Source of the DNA: Prado023 sp963798745 | GTDB lineage: Bacteria; Actinomycetota; Actinomycetes; S36-B12; CAIYMF01 | Assembly: GCA_963798745.1 (NCBI GenBank) | Contig: CAWCUF010000002.1 | Span: forward strand, 62,001 to 126,000 | DNA length: 64,000 nt | Direction: 5' to 3' | Shown here: positions 26,623 to 35,645 of the stretch, one piece after another | Numbering within the stretch: position 1 is the first letter of the stretch | How the letters are laid out: each line of letters begins with the position of its first letter | The notes under the pieces: model-generated | The model's input: only the letters and a program-made list of their open reading frames with translations | Told to the model about the DNA's origin: nothing | The model's database searches: none | Program-made: the position numbers and the translations under genes

Positions 26623-26670
26623 CCGACCGGAGCCGAGACTGACTACCCAAGTCCTCTCGGCTCCGGTCGG
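26623..26670 (+). terminator. Perfect 16-bp inverted repeat after the M14 gene
   Basis: The arms CCGACCGGAGCCGAGA (26623-26638) and TCTCGGCTCCGGTCGG (26655-26670) are perfectly complementary around a 16-nt loop, 17 nt after the stop codon. There is no U-tract, as is usual in GC-rich actinobacteria. Confidence 0.8.
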
Positions 26671-27039
26671 TGTACGCACCGGGTGCTGAGCGGCCAACAC
26701 ATCGCACAGCAGTTCCGCAGCCTCGTTACCGTGCCTGATGGCCTCCGCCACGTCGTGAGCCACGGCTCGGGTCACCCCTCCCACCGCCTGAGCGGCAGCG
26801 CCTGCCTGTGGATGGACGACCGCAGCTATCGCGATCGGCTGGGCGCGGACGTCGCGATGATCCTGCCACCGTGCTCCTACTGGCCCAGATCCTGGTCGGT
26901 GTCCTGGCGTTCGTGCGGAGCGCCCGACGCCGCTGAGCCGCCCCGGCCGGGTCGAACCGGCAAGCCTCGGTCCGGGTGGGGGTACGGGTCCGCCCGTGTG
27001 GGGCAGTAGGTCGCAGTCCGCCGCGACAGGAGGTCACTG
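26671..27039. other. Intergenic stretch, no gene recognised
   Basis: 369 bp between the terminator hairpin and the next small gene. Neither strand gives a reading frame with a start site and recognisable content. The end carries the AGGAGGTCACTG ribosome site of the gene at 27040. Confidence 0.5.
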
Positions 27040-27303
27040 ATGCCAGCACACCACGAGCCCAGGGCACCGCGCACCAACGAGCCGCACACTCTCACCGTCA
27101 GCGCCGACCAGAAGCAGGTGCAGGTGGCGATCCCCGCGGTGACCGGGCACCACGCCCCGGGTGAGCGAACCGCGGCGGCCCGCGAGGCCCTGGCCGATGA
27201 GCACCTGACCCGAGCCGAGCGGGTGATCGTCACCACACCGCGGGGTGACACCGAGGTCCTCGACGAGGTCCTAGGCGTCTACCGCGGGAGTGTGGGTCCA
27301 TGA
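27040..27303 (+). CDS. Small hypothetical protein, 87 residues
   Basis: Chosen because a strong AGGAGG site lies 7 nt before the ATG. The protein is soluble: a His/Pro/Thr-rich first third, a strand-like LTVSADQKQVQVAIPAV, and a helical second half ending ERVIVTTPRGDTEVLDEVLG. The pattern of short strands and a charged helix fits a small regulator or antitoxin, but I recognise no family. No partner gene is adjacent. Confidence 0.5.
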   Translation: MPAHHEPRAPRTNEPHTLTVSADQKQVQVAIPAVTGHHAPGERTAAAREALADEHLTRAERVIVTTPRGDTEVLDEVLGVYRGSVGP

Positions 27304-27652
27304 CCAGCCGAGTCGCGTCGACCGCGCGAGACGTGCCTGGGGCCTTCGGTGAGCGCACACCGGCGGTACCGGCCGAGCGCGCAGGCATGGAACTGCCTGA
27401 AGGTGGCGAGGACCAGATCCGGGCCTGGATCCTGGGGGCTCAATCGCCTGCCCATGCGCCGGGACAAGACCCAGTCGCGTGACCATGCCGTCCTCTTTCC
27501 CGCCGTGAGGCCAAGACCGGCATGCGCAACGGAACCCTCCCAAGACGGTCGGCCAGGTGCTGCATTCCGCCGGTCGGGCGCCTGGGTCTGCGGGGAAGTG
27601 GACGCGGTCAGGGGCTGCGTGGTCAGAGCGGTTGGGCTGGTTGACTGGCCCC
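27304..27652. other. Intergenic stretch, no gene recognised
   Basis: 349 bp before the PRiA4b-type gene. Short open frames exist on both strands but lack start signals and coding character. Confidence 0.5.
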
Positions 27653-29161
27653 ATGACTGAGTTGCCTGATGTGCCTTCGGATCCGGCTGCCCTCAAGGCG
27701 TGGGTGGAGGGCTTGGGCCGTGATGCGCTCATGGCGGTGGCCCAGGAGGTGACCGGTGGGGCGTTCATCGGCGGTCCCGGGCTGATCGACGAGTTGAATC
27801 CGCGCAACCGTGAGATCGACCTTCCGCCTCCTGTCGAGGAGCCGGGGCTGCTCACGCTCGTCATCGAGTTGCGGGGGACGAAGCCGAGGATCTGGCGGCG
27901 TCTGGCGCTGCCGGGTGATTTGACGTTGGACGTGGTGCACACGTTGTTCCAGGCGGCGATGGGCTGGACGGATTCCCATCTGCACCGTTTCCAGCCCGGC
28001 ACCGACGTGGCTTACGACCAGCCGTACTTCGTCACGGAGTTCGACGAGGAGGAGGGCGACGAGGGCACCCGTGAGGAAGATGTCCGCCTGGATCAGGTTC
28101 TGCGTACCCCGGGAGATCGGCTGACCTACCTGTATGACTTCGGTGACAACTGGGAGCACCGGGTCACGCTGGAGTCGGCGGCCCCGCTGACGGCGGAGGA
28201 CCGGGAGCCGAGGTGTGTGGGTGGGGCAGGGGCCTGCCCACCGGAGGACGTCGGTGGGATCGGGGGGCATCACGAGGTCGCGGTGTGGCTTCGCGCCGGC
28301 GCCCCCGCCGATGATGTGCCGGAGTCGTTCGAGGACGCTGAGCATGCCCATGGTTGGCTGCCCGAGGGGTATGACCCGGACGTGTTCGACGCCGGTGATG
28401 CGACCGCGGCGATGCGGTTGTGGGCCACCGGTGCGCACCTACCCTGGCACGGCCTGCCCGGACCGTTGGCGGATCTGGTCGGGGCCCTGCACGGGCAGGG
28501 GTGGGTGCAGGCGAACGAGTGGCTGGCGGCGCTGGGTCCTCGTGTGGCCGTGGGTTTGGACGACGATGAGGTGCGTCTGGCCGCCCGGCCCTGGCTGGCG
28601 GTCCTCGATGCCGTGGGGTCGGGGACGAAGCTGACGGCGGCCGGGTACCTACCCCCGGTCTTGGTGGAGCGGCTCGCTGCGGAGGCCGGGGTGGCGGACT
28701 GGTGGATCGGCAAGGCCACCCGGGAGGACCTGACCTGGCCGGTCGCGGCCCTGCGTCACACGGCGCAGGACGTGGGTCTGCTGCGCAAGGCCAAAGGCCA
28801 GCTGAGCCCGACTGCCCGGGCCCGCGCCGTGGCGCAGGACCCCCGCGCACTGGTCACCGCCGTGCTCGGCCGGCTTCCGCGGGGTAAGGGGTTCCCGGGC
28901 GAGGCGGGTTGGGTGGCGCTGCTGGGCAGGGCGGCCGGGGACTCCGGGGCCAGTTTGGATGTGGGGGTGGCGCAGATCCTGACCGACCGCGGTTGGCGCA
29001 CCGAGGGCCATGCACCCATTGATGCGGCCCAGGCACGGCGTGGCGCGCGGGCGACGTTCGAGCCGCTGGAGGCGATGGCTGGCGGATTCAAGGATCTGGA
29101 CCCCGAGCTGCTCACGAAGCTGGCCCGAGCCACCCTGTTCGGAGTCACCACCCCCGACTGA
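27653..29161 (+). CDS. Plasmid pRiA4b ORF-3-like protein
   Basis: The 502-residue soluble protein has a central PRiA4_ORF3 domain (about residues 60-215): LLTLVIELRGTKPRIWRRLA, LDVVHTLFQAAMGWTDSHLH, RFQPG, and LTYLYDFGDNWEHRVTLE. A Cys in CVGGAGACPPEDVGG follows, a typical end of this domain. The C-terminal about 260 residues are helical and unassigned (DLVGALHGQGWVQANEWLAA). The family is widespread on plasmids and in accessory regions; its biochemical role is unknown. It starts at ATG 27653. The following UPF0158 gene is in the same direction, about 90 bp on. Confidence 0.85.
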   Translation: MTELPDVPSDPAALKAWVEGLGRDALMAVAQEVTGGAFIGGPGLIDELNPRNREIDLPPPVEEPGLLTLVIELRGTKPRIWRRLALPGDLTLDVVHTLFQAAMGWTDSHLHRFQPGTDVAYDQPYFVTEFDEEEGDEGTREEDVRLDQVLRTPGDRLTYLYDFGDNWEHRVTLESAAPLTAEDREPRCVGGAGACPPEDVGGIGGHHEVAVWLRAGAPADDVPESFEDAEHAHGWLPEGYDPDVFDAGDATAAMRLWATGAHLPWHGLPGPLADLVGALHGQGWVQANEWLAALGPRVAVGLDDDEVRLAARPWLAVLDAVGSGTKLTAAGYLPPVLVERLAAEAGVADWWIGKATREDLTWPVAALRHTAQDVGLLRKAKGQLSPTARARAVAQDPRALVTAVLGRLPRGKGFPGEAGWVALLGRAAGDSGASLDVGVAQILTDRGWRTEGHAPIDAAQARRGARATFEPLEAMAGGFKDLDPELLTKLARATLFGVTTPD

Positions 29162-29250
29162 GAGCACTGGACCCGCCGGCTGGCAGCGAGGGGCCGGGGG
29201 ACTGCCTGCAGCTGGCCGGTGATGGTCTGCGGGTCGCGTTGGGCCAGCAC

Positions 29251-29814
29251 ATGACCGGAGCCGAGGACTTCGCCCGCGTGTGCGTGGCCAGGCTGCGTGC
29301 CCGCGCGTGGCACGGCGACGACGACCTGGCCGCCGCCCTGGAAGCCCAGCTGGGTTCCGGGCCGACCCGACTGCTCAGGCCGCTGGCCGTGGACCTGGAG
29401 CAGCTGGCGATGGTGCTGGAGGGGGATCCGCTTCAGGGTGGCGGGCGTATCGACCTGATCACCGGGGAGGTGTGGCCGCAGTCAGCCCTGGAGTACGCCG
29501 TCGAGGTGGGCGAGATCGATGAGGATGATGACGACCCGGCCCGCTGGCTGTGGGTGGAATGTGAAGGCTCCCGGTCGGGGTACCGCGACATGCAGATGTT
29601 CATCGCAGGCGTGGATGACGCTCAGGCCGCGGAGCGTCTGGACCGGGCGATCCGTGGGCGTGGGGCATTCCGCCGGTTCAAAGCAACCCTGTCGCAGTGG
29701 CCGGACCTGATGAACAGCTGGCATGCCTTCTCCGAGGACCGCCAACGCGGGCGGGCCCGAGCCTGGCTGGCCGACGCAGGCTACGCCGCAATCCCGCCAA
29801 CCGAACCCCGGTAG
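29251..29814 (+). CDS. UPF0158 family protein
   Basis: The 187-residue acidic protein contains the UPF0158 pattern: GGRIDLITGEVWPQSAL, a D/E stretch (EIDEDDDDPARWLWVE), YRDMQMFIAGVDDAQAAERL and a helical RGRGAFRRFKATLSQWPDLM followed by WHAFSEDRQRGRARAWLADA. The family function is unknown. The ATG at 29251 is the first Met, but the frame is open up to the preceding stop at 29161, so a TTG at 29239 or a CTG further up is possible. It probably shares a transcript with the PRiA4b-type gene. Confidence 0.75.
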   Translation: MTGAEDFARVCVARLRARAWHGDDDLAAALEAQLGSGPTRLLRPLAVDLEQLAMVLEGDPLQGGGRIDLITGEVWPQSALEYAVEVGEIDEDDDDPARWLWVECEGSRSGYRDMQMFIAGVDDAQAAERLDRAIRGRGAFRRFKATLSQWPDLMNSWHAFSEDRQRGRARAWLADAGYAAIPPTEPR

Positions 29815-30039
29815 ACCCCCACATGGGGTTGCCGACGGGCTGCCGGCCGCGACCCGTTGCGTTGGTCCGAGATGGGCTGACTCACGTAGCCCACCCGCTT
29901 GTGCGGTCATCCTGCCGCCCGACGGTGTCGGGATAGCCTCTCAGACCCGCTCAGAGCCATGTCGGACAACGAGAAACCCAGCCCAACCCGACGCGGGGCC
30001 CGAGGGCCTCCGACAGCCGGATTGGGCTGTGGCGCTGTG

Positions 30040-30822
30040 TTACCCGCTGGGCGTGACCCGGTAGAGGCGGTCGGCGTCGTCGAACAACGCCCGGCGGGTC
30101 AGACGTGCCGCCACGATCGCGCTCACGGCAGCGGCGGCGAGCAGCATGTACATGACCACGATCTGGTAGCGGATCGCGGTGATGGGTTCGACTCCGGCCA
30201 GGATGAGTCCGGTCATGGCACCCGGCAGGGCGATCAGGCCGACTACCTTCGTGGCGTCGATCGCCGGCAGCAGTGCGGTGCTGACCGCGCGCTGCAGGTG
30301 CGGGGCCATCGCCTCGTCTGCGGTGAGGCCCAGGGCCAGGCGAGCCTCGATGTCGGGGCGCTGCTGCGCCGCGATATCGGCCAGGCGGCGCATCGTGAGG
30401 TTCGTGGCCGTCATCGCGCCGCTGACGACCATGCCCCCGACCGGGACCACGACCGAGGGCACCGGCTCGATGACTCCCAGCACCAACAGGACCCCCAGTG
30501 TCGTCGCCGCCCCGACGCCCACGGCGGTCCACGCGGTGGAGCGCCCCTTCGGTAGCTCCTGGGACCGTCCCGCGGCGACGAACCCGGCGATCACGACCAT
30601 TCCCGCGACCCAGGCGAGCGCACCGAGCAGCCCGGCGCGGGTGAACAGGATCGTGAGAAGGGCCCCCACCGCCAGCAGTTGCACGAAGGCCCGGAACGCG
30701 GCCCACAGCAGTTCACGGGTCAGGCCAAGACGGGCCCACATGGAGGCACCCACCGCGATGGCCACGAGCAGCACCGAGGCGGCAACGCCGAGCCAGTCAG
30801 GAATGTGAGCGGACGTGGTCAT
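30040..30822 (-). CDS. fetB: FetB-like iron-export ABC permease
   Basis: The 260-residue membrane protein of the UPF0014/FetB family has about seven helices and the signatures RAFVQLLAVGALLTILF, GGMVVSGAMTATNLTMRRLA and GLIALPGAMTGLILAGVEP, then ITAIRYQIVVMYMLL. With FetA it forms the transporter shown in E. coli to protect against iron excess and peroxide. The ATG at 30822 overlaps the fetA stop (30819-30822), so translation is coupled. A 225-bp gap separates it from the UPF0158 gene. Confidence 0.9.
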   Translation of the reverse strand: MTTSAHIPDWLGVAASVLLVAIAVGASMWARLGLTRELLWAAFRAFVQLLAVGALLTILFTRAGLLGALAWVAGMVVIAGFVAAGRSQELPKGRSTAWTAVGVGAATTLGVLLVLGVIEPVPSVVVPVGGMVVSGAMTATNLTMRRLADIAAQQRPDIEARLALGLTADEAMAPHLQRAVSTALLPAIDATKVVGLIALPGAMTGLILAGVEPITAIRYQIVVMYMLLAAAAVSAIVAARLTRRALFDDADRLYRVTPSG

Positions 30823-31490
30823 GTCAGGTACCGGACCTCGCGGGGGTCCCCGCGTTCGACCAGCCGGCCCTGGTCCAGGACCAGGACCGTGTCGGCCAGG
30901 TCCACCACGCGCTCCAGGTCGTGGCTGACCAGGACCACGGTCAACCCATCGGCCACAAGGGTGCGCACGACCTGGTCCACTGCTTGCGCCGCCCGGTCGT
31001 CCAGCGCGCTCGTGGGCTCGTCGAGGAGCAGGACGTCGGGCTCGACCGCCAGGGAACGCGCCAACGCGACACGTTGCTGCTCGCCGCCCGACAGGGTTGA
31101 CGTCGCGCGATCGGGCGCCATGCCCGCCAACGCGACCCGCTCCAGGAGTTGGTGGACGTCGGCATCGGTGAGTGCGGGTCGTGCCACACGGACCTCCTCG
31201 CCAATGGTGGGGGTGAGCATCGTCGGGTGCTGCGCGACCAGTCCTACTCGGCGGCGCAGGGCGTGCACGTCGAGGGACCCGAGCGGCTGCCCGTCGAGTC
31301 GGATGCGGCCCTGGGTGGGCTCTTCGAACCGGTTGAGTAGGCGCAGGAAGGTGGACTTGCCCGAGCCACTGGCACCGATGATCGCCGTCGTTGCTGCCTT
31401 GTGGATGTGATCACTGACACCGTCGAGGATCCGATGACCGTCACGTTCCAGGACCACACCCTCGAAGGAGAACGCCTCAGCCTGCAGCAC
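30819..31490 (-). CDS. fetA: FetA-like ABC ATP-binding protein
   Basis: ATPase partner of FetB. Walker A AIIGASGSGKSTFLRLLNR, the Q-loop VGLVAQHPTML, signature LSGGEQQRVALARSL, Walker B VLLLDEPTSALDD and switch VSHDLERV are all present in 223 residues, with no extra domains. The GTG start at 31490 lies 6 nt after a CACACT hexamer, fitting a leaderless transcript. It is the first gene of a two-gene operon. Phosphate or glutathione transport ATPases look similar, but the linked UPF0014 permease decides the call. Confidence 0.88.
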   Translation of the reverse strand: MLQAEAFSFEGVVLERDGHRILDGVSDHIHKAATTAIIGASGSGKSTFLRLLNRFEEPTQGRIRLDGQPLGSLDVHALRRRVGLVAQHPTMLTPTIGEEVRVARPALTDADVHQLLERVALAGMAPDRATSTLSGGEQQRVALARSLAVEPDVLLLDEPTSALDDRAAQAVDQVVRTLVADGLTVVLVSHDLERVVDLADTVLVLDQGRLVERGDPREVRYLT

Positions 31491-31655
31491 CCAGCCAGTG
31501 TGTCAGCCGGCGGGCCACCGAGCGATGCCACGAGGCTGCGTCACTGCAGCCCAGAAGGACGAACTCCACGTTCTACGTACGGCTTGTGGCCTCAACCCTC
31601 AGGGTGTCACAGGGGTGGCGGCGCCGCGCTGGTCGGGCAGGCTGAGGGCTGCCGT

Positions 31656-32285
31656 TCAAGGCTGGCCGAGCCCTCCCGCCCGGCCGAGGGCTATCGCTTC
31701 GTGACGCGAGGACACCCCAAGCTTGGTGAGCATGTCCGAGACCCGGTTGCGAACCGTCTTCGGTGCGAGGAAGAGGTGCGCCGCGACCTGCGAGGTCGGA
31801 AGGCCTCGTACGAGGAGCTCGAGGATCTCGAGATCCCGCGCGTCCAGGACGCTCAGCGCGCCGGTTGGAGGGGCGGATGCAGCAGCAGCGATGACTGCGG
31901 CCGAGGCGCCCCTGCCCAGCACCAGGGCGCCACGTGCGGCCGTGTGGATGGCCACAAGGATGTCCTCAGGGTCGCAGTCCTTGAGGAGGTAGCCGTCCAA
32001 GCCGGCGCCCAGGCTGCGGATGACCGCCCCGTCGTCAGCGTGCATGGTCAGCACGATGACGCGCAGGCCGGGCCAGGCGCGCTTCAGCGTCGCGCCGAGT
32101 TCGATGCCGTCACCGTCAGGCAGCCCCAGGTCGATCACCGCCACGTCCGGCTCCGTGGCGACGTCGCGGGCCTCCGAAGCGGTCCGTGCCACCGCGACGA
32201 GCTCGAGGCCGTCCTCCGACTCGACCAGGGTCGAGAGCCCTGAGAGCACAATCGGGTGGTCGTCGACCAGCATCACCCTGGTCAT
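31656..32285 (-). CDS. LuxR/NarL-type response regulator
   Basis: The 209-residue DNA-binding regulator has a receiver domain with acidic pocket D8 D9, phospho-acceptor D52 (VAVIDLGLPDGDG), Thr in VIVLTMHADD and the Lys in GYLLKDCDPED. Residues about 148-205 form the LuxR HTH (ILELLVRGLPTSQVAAHLFL, APKTVRNRVSDMLTKLGVSS). It starts at ATG 32285, overlapping the kinase stop as ATGA. It is likely to bind the direct repeats at 34018-34057 upstream of the kinase gene. The stimulus is unknown. Confidence 0.92.
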   Translation of the reverse strand: MTRVMLVDDHPIVLSGLSTLVESEDGLELVAVARTASEARDVATEPDVAVIDLGLPDGDGIELGATLKRAWPGLRVIVLTMHADDGAVIRSLGAGLDGYLLKDCDPEDILVAIHTAARGALVLGRGASAAVIAAAASAPPTGALSVLDARDLEILELLVRGLPTSQVAAHLFLAPKTVRNRVSDMLTKLGVSSRHEAIALGRAGGLGQP

Positions 32286-33976
32286 GCCGGTCCCTTCGTC
32301 GGCAACTCGACGTGGAGCAGCACTCCGCCTGCGTCGTACGGTCCGACGCAAAGCGACCCCCCGAGGCCTTCCGCCCGAAACTGCAGGGAGGTCAGGCCGA
32401 CGCCAGGGGAGATCGGGCCACCGCCCCCGTCGTCACGGACGTCAATGATGACCTGGTCCGCGCTGGTGACCACCTGCACCGCGACATGCGTAGCGGCGCC
32501 GTGGCGGACTGCGTTGGTGATGCCTTCGGCCACGGAACGATAGACCGCGACGGCGACGTCGTCGGGCAGGGGATGCTCGGCGGCGACATCCAGCCCGACC
32601 TCACGACCGTCCCCGTCGAACGTCGCGACCAGCTGCTCGAGGGCTCCCGCCAAGTCGGCGTCATGAAGAGGCGACGGAGTGAGCCCTGAGACGATTCGTC
32701 GGAGGTCCCCTCGTGCCCGGGCCAGCTGAGGGGCCAAGGTCCTCAACAGTGGGGTGGGGCTACGGCGCAACTCAGCGTGGACTCGCATGCTCATTCCGGC
32801 CAGCATGGGCCCGAGGCCATCGTGCAGGTCGCGAAGGATGCGAGCCCGCTCCACGTCCCGCTCTCGGGCGACATCCTGACGGGCGTGCTCTGCCTCCACG
32901 GCGAGACCGACCGCCCTGCAGACGAGCGCGACCGTCGGCAGCAGTTGCTCGACCATCCGGGCCTGACGTGGCTCAAGCCCCTCCGGGTCGTCACACTCGA
33001 GAAGAAGGATGCCAACCTGGTCGCCGGCGACCAGCAGCCGATAGTCGACCCAGTCGGCTGGGACTTCAGGGCGGTGCTCATCCACCACCAGCACGACCCC
33101 GCGCTGACCGCTGGAGGCTGCCACCATCTCGGCGGCCTTGGCGAGCAACTCGCGCGGATCGGTGAAGGGGCGCAGGTCGGCGGTGATGGACGCGACGTCG
33201 CCGGGTGTGAGGGTGCCGGTCCCGTAGCGGCGGACCAGTCTAGACCGCCTCCACCAGACGGACGCCGGCCACGCCAGCGCTGTGGCAATCACGGCGGCGA
33301 AGCCGGCGGCGAGGTCCGGATCCGGGATTGCGGCGCGGGTGCCGGCCAGGCGCACCGCCACACCTACGGCCGCACCAATCGTCAGGGTCAGCGCCGCGGC
33401 GAGAACGTCGAGGAGCGGCTCGTCGACCGGCCGAAGCTCTGTCGCAATCATGAGGCGCGCGACAAGAGCGGCAAGTGACCACATCCCCAGGGTGACGACG
33501 ACGGCCAGAGACCGCGGATCCACTGTCGAATCGGCCACCAGGACCGCGCCAACCACGACCGTGGACCATGCCATGACCCAGAACAGCCGGCGGCGGGGGA
33601 GGCGCCCCGGGGCGTAGCCCATCGCCCCGGCGATCAGCACCACCGTGAGCAGCGCGGCCTGGACGTCCACGGCGCGCCACAGGTCTTCGATCCGGTTCCA
33701 GGCGGCCCCCGCCGTCGGCAGGGCCACCACGGTCACCGCCGCTGGAACGAGCGCCAGTGTCGCCAGGACCCGACCGACACGCGGCTCAGCGCCGCGATCG
33801 AGGAGGAGCGCCCCTGCAACTCCGAGCGCCGGCCACCCCGCGCCGTACAGAGCTCCAGTAGGCACAGCAGCCTCAGAGAATCCGGCCAACAGTGGTAGGG
33901 CGCCGAGACTGGTCGCGACGGATGCCAGGACCACGCTGGTGGACACACCTCGAGTGCTGCCCGCAGCGGTGCTCAC
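32282..33976 (-). CDS. Membrane sensor histidine kinase (HisKA_3 type)
   Basis: The 564-residue kinase pairs with the downstream response regulator. The N-terminal about 260 residues hold eight or more hydrophobic helices, followed by a GAF-like segment. The dimerisation/phospho-acceptor motif is ERARILRDLHDGLGPMLAGM (His in DLHDG), and the ATPase has N-box AEGITNAVRHG and G-box VRDDGGGGP. The GTG start at 33976 lies 6 nt after a CATCAT hexamer; the frame is open further upstream to a TTG at 34045, but that region contains the promoter repeats. The kinase and regulator form one coupled operon. Confidence 0.88.
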   Translation of the reverse strand: MSTAAGSTRGVSTSVVLASVATSLGALPLLAGFSEAAVPTGALYGAGWPALGVAGALLLDRGAEPRVGRVLATLALVPAAVTVVALPTAGAAWNRIEDLWRAVDVQAALLTVVLIAGAMGYAPGRLPRRRLFWVMAWSTVVVGAVLVADSTVDPRSLAVVVTLGMWSLAALVARLMIATELRPVDEPLLDVLAAALTLTIGAAVGVAVRLAGTRAAIPDPDLAAGFAAVIATALAWPASVWWRRSRLVRRYGTGTLTPGDVASITADLRPFTDPRELLAKAAEMVAASSGQRGVVLVVDEHRPEVPADWVDYRLLVAGDQVGILLLECDDPEGLEPRQARMVEQLLPTVALVCRAVGLAVEAEHARQDVARERDVERARILRDLHDGLGPMLAGMSMRVHAELRRSPTPLLRTLAPQLARARGDLRRIVSGLTPSPLHDADLAGALEQLVATFDGDGREVGLDVAAEHPLPDDVAVAVYRSVAEGITNAVRHGAATHVAVQVVTSADQVIIDVRDDGGGGPISPGVGLTSLQFRAEGLGGSLCVGPYDAGGVLLHVELPTKGPA

Positions 33977-34017
33977 GCAGAAATGATGTACCAAGCGGGC
34001 TCGCTTGGGGAACACCC

Positions 34018-34057
34018 CGGGACGTCCCGGGACAGCGCAGGACAACGCGGGACACCT
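34018..34057. promoter_or_regulatory. Four 10-bp direct repeats (CGGGACANCG) upstream of the kinase operon
   Basis: CGGGACGTCC, CGGGACAGCG, CAGGACAACG and CGGGACACCT follow each other without a gap, one per helical turn. They lie between the divergent kinase gene (start 33976) and the membrane gene (start 34141). A protein binding side by side on one DNA face fits this layout; the linked LuxR-type regulator is the first candidate. A related CGGGACC sequence recurs at about 34070 and 34125. Confidence 0.6.
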
Positions 34058-34140
34058 AGGTAATGCCGACGGGACCCCAGCAATGGCACCGTGGGCAAGG
34101 CCCCGGAAGCCGCCGGGGTTCCGGGACCCAGGAGGTCACC

Positions 34141-34617
34141 ATGACCACGACCAGCACAGCCACCGACCGCCGGCTATCCCCAGCCGTCCTTGTCGGCGGC
34201 ACCTTCGCCCTGACGACGATGCTCAGCATCGCCTTCCACATCGGCGAGATCCTCTTCACCGACCACGACCCGGACGCGCCCGAGGGGCCCATCGCGAGCA
34301 TCCAGAGCGTTGCCGTGATCGGTGGGATGGGCCTCGTGCTCGCGTTGGCCATCGCCGTCCCACTCTCCCGCGACCCGCAGCGCGCCAAGGTCGGCGCGAT
34401 CGTCCTCGGGTCCTTGGCGGTCCTCGCGCTGCCGCTGTTCTGGTCCGGCGCGCCGGCCTCGTTCGGCGCCTGCGCCGCGTGGCTGGGCGGCCTGACCCGC
34501 GGAAGCTACGCCCAAGCCGGCGCCGCACGCGGCTTCGGAATCGTCGGGATCGTGATTGTCGTGCTCGAGATCGTCGCGACCCTGATCGGCGGTGCGGTCG
34601 TCACGCTGCTGACGTGA
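34141..34617 (+). CDS. Four-helix membrane protein, unknown function
   Basis: The 158-residue protein starts at an ATG with an AGGAGG site 5 nt upstream. It has four hydrophobic spans at about 15-38, 52-72, 82-108 and 128-156. The loop LFTDHDPDAPEGPIA is acidic and the last helix is rich in Ile/Val. No domain is recognised. It is divergent from the kinase-regulator operon and shares its promoter region, so it may be a target or part of the sensing system. Confidence 0.65.
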   Translation: MTTTSTATDRRLSPAVLVGGTFALTTMLSIAFHIGEILFTDHDPDAPEGPIASIQSVAVIGGMGLVLALAIAVPLSRDPQRAKVGAIVLGSLAVLALPLFWSGAPASFGACAAWLGGLTRGSYAQAGAARGFGIVGIVIVVLEIVATLIGGAVVTLLT

Positions 34618-34639
34618 GGGGCATCCTCGGTCTGTGTCG

Positions 34640-35000
34640 CGCGCGGGCCGCCCGATGACTGCAAGGTTGCGCGAGATGGCGTCGTACGCCATCTCGCCGA
34701 GTTCTGCCGAGTCAAGGCGGACGCGGAGGCCATGCAACGAGCGCTCGCGGCGTGGATGTCCTCCATGCGCTCGGAGTCCGCGCGGCTCACATGGCCACCG
34801 CATCCACCAAGGCGCTGGCTTGGCTGAGACCTCGTCTCGCAACAACGTTGTAGCCACGACGTCGACTCGGACGTCCAGCAACTCGCCTAGTTCCGCGGCG
34901 AGCCCGGAGACACGCATCAGTCGTCGGCGATTCATCGGCGGATCCCCGATTCAGTCGCCGGCTGCGGAGGGCGCCCTTCGCGCCGCGACTCGACCATCCA
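34640..35000 (-). pseudogene. Decayed HEPN-MNT (HepT/MntA-like) toxin-antitoxin remnant
   Basis: Several reading frames on the minus strand give an antitoxin-then-toxin order. Near 34990 a scrambled MNT stretch (GRVAARRAPSAAGD, then a stop) resembles a GSVARG-type nucleotidyltransferase site. SGLAAELGELLDVRVDVV and LLRDEVSA, then ALVDAVAM-stop, resemble an MNT C-terminus. Immediately after, with an ATGTGA overlap, SRADSERMEDIHAA and SAELGEMAYDAISRNLAVIG match a HepT/DUF86 N-terminal half. The toxin's RX4-6H catalytic part is absent. The remains are too degraded to date or repair. Confidence 0.5.
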
Positions 35001-35095
35001 ACCTGCGGCGGACACGAGAGTGGCCACATCACACTGAGCGCGTTCCGCAGTCTCTCGACCAGATGACGTCGTCTTGACTCGGTAGCCTGCAGGAC

Positions 35096-35533
35096 ATGCC
35101 AATCAAGCTCGAGAACGTCGGGATCGCCGTCCGCGACCTGGAGGCGACAATCTCCTTCTTCACCGACCTGGGGATGACCGTCCTCGGACGTGAGACGGTC
35201 AGGGGAAAGTGGACCGATACCGCGGTTGGCCTCGACGGCAACCACGCGAAGATCGCCATGCTGCAGACACCGGACGGCAAAGGGCGTCTCGAGCTCTTCG
35301 AGTACATCCACCCCGACGCAATCGAGACCGACCCCACCCGACCGAACGAGATCGGCATGCACCGGGTCGCCTTCTCGGTCGACGACATCGACGAGGCCCT
35401 CGAGATCGCCGCGGCGCACGGCTGCCACCCGTTACGAGGCGTGGCGACGTACGAGGACGTCTACAAGCTGACGTATGTCCGCGGTCCCAGCGGCATCATC
35501 GTGATGCTCGCGCAGGAGCTCAAGAAGGGTTGA
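35096..35533 (+). CDS. VOC-family (glyoxalase/dioxygenase fold) protein
   Basis: The 145-residue protein has two VOC half-domains. PIKLENVGIAVRDLEATISF has the first metal-ligand position occupied by N/V rather than His. LELFEYIHP, NEIGMHRVAFSVDDIDEALE (the His ligand) and GIIVMLAQEL carry the remaining ligands. The enzyme or binding role is open: lactoylglutathione lyase-like, fosfomycin resistance-like or dioxygenase-like. The ATG at 35096 lies 8 nt after a TAGCCT hexamer. It stands alone among decayed genes and looks intact. Confidence 0.8.
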   Translation: MPIKLENVGIAVRDLEATISFFTDLGMTVLGRETVRGKWTDTAVGLDGNHAKIAMLQTPDGKGRLELFEYIHPDAIETDPTRPNEIGMHRVAFSVDDIDEALEIAAAHGCHPLRGVATYEDVYKLTYVRGPSGIIVMLAQELKKG

Positions 35534-35645
35534 CCGCCCGCGACCATCCCGCACGGTCGCTCCACATATCGGTCCTGCACTGCTGGTGTGGGCAGGACGC
35601 TGATCGCGGCTTGTCGAAATGCGCGTCACAATTCCGCGTACGGTT

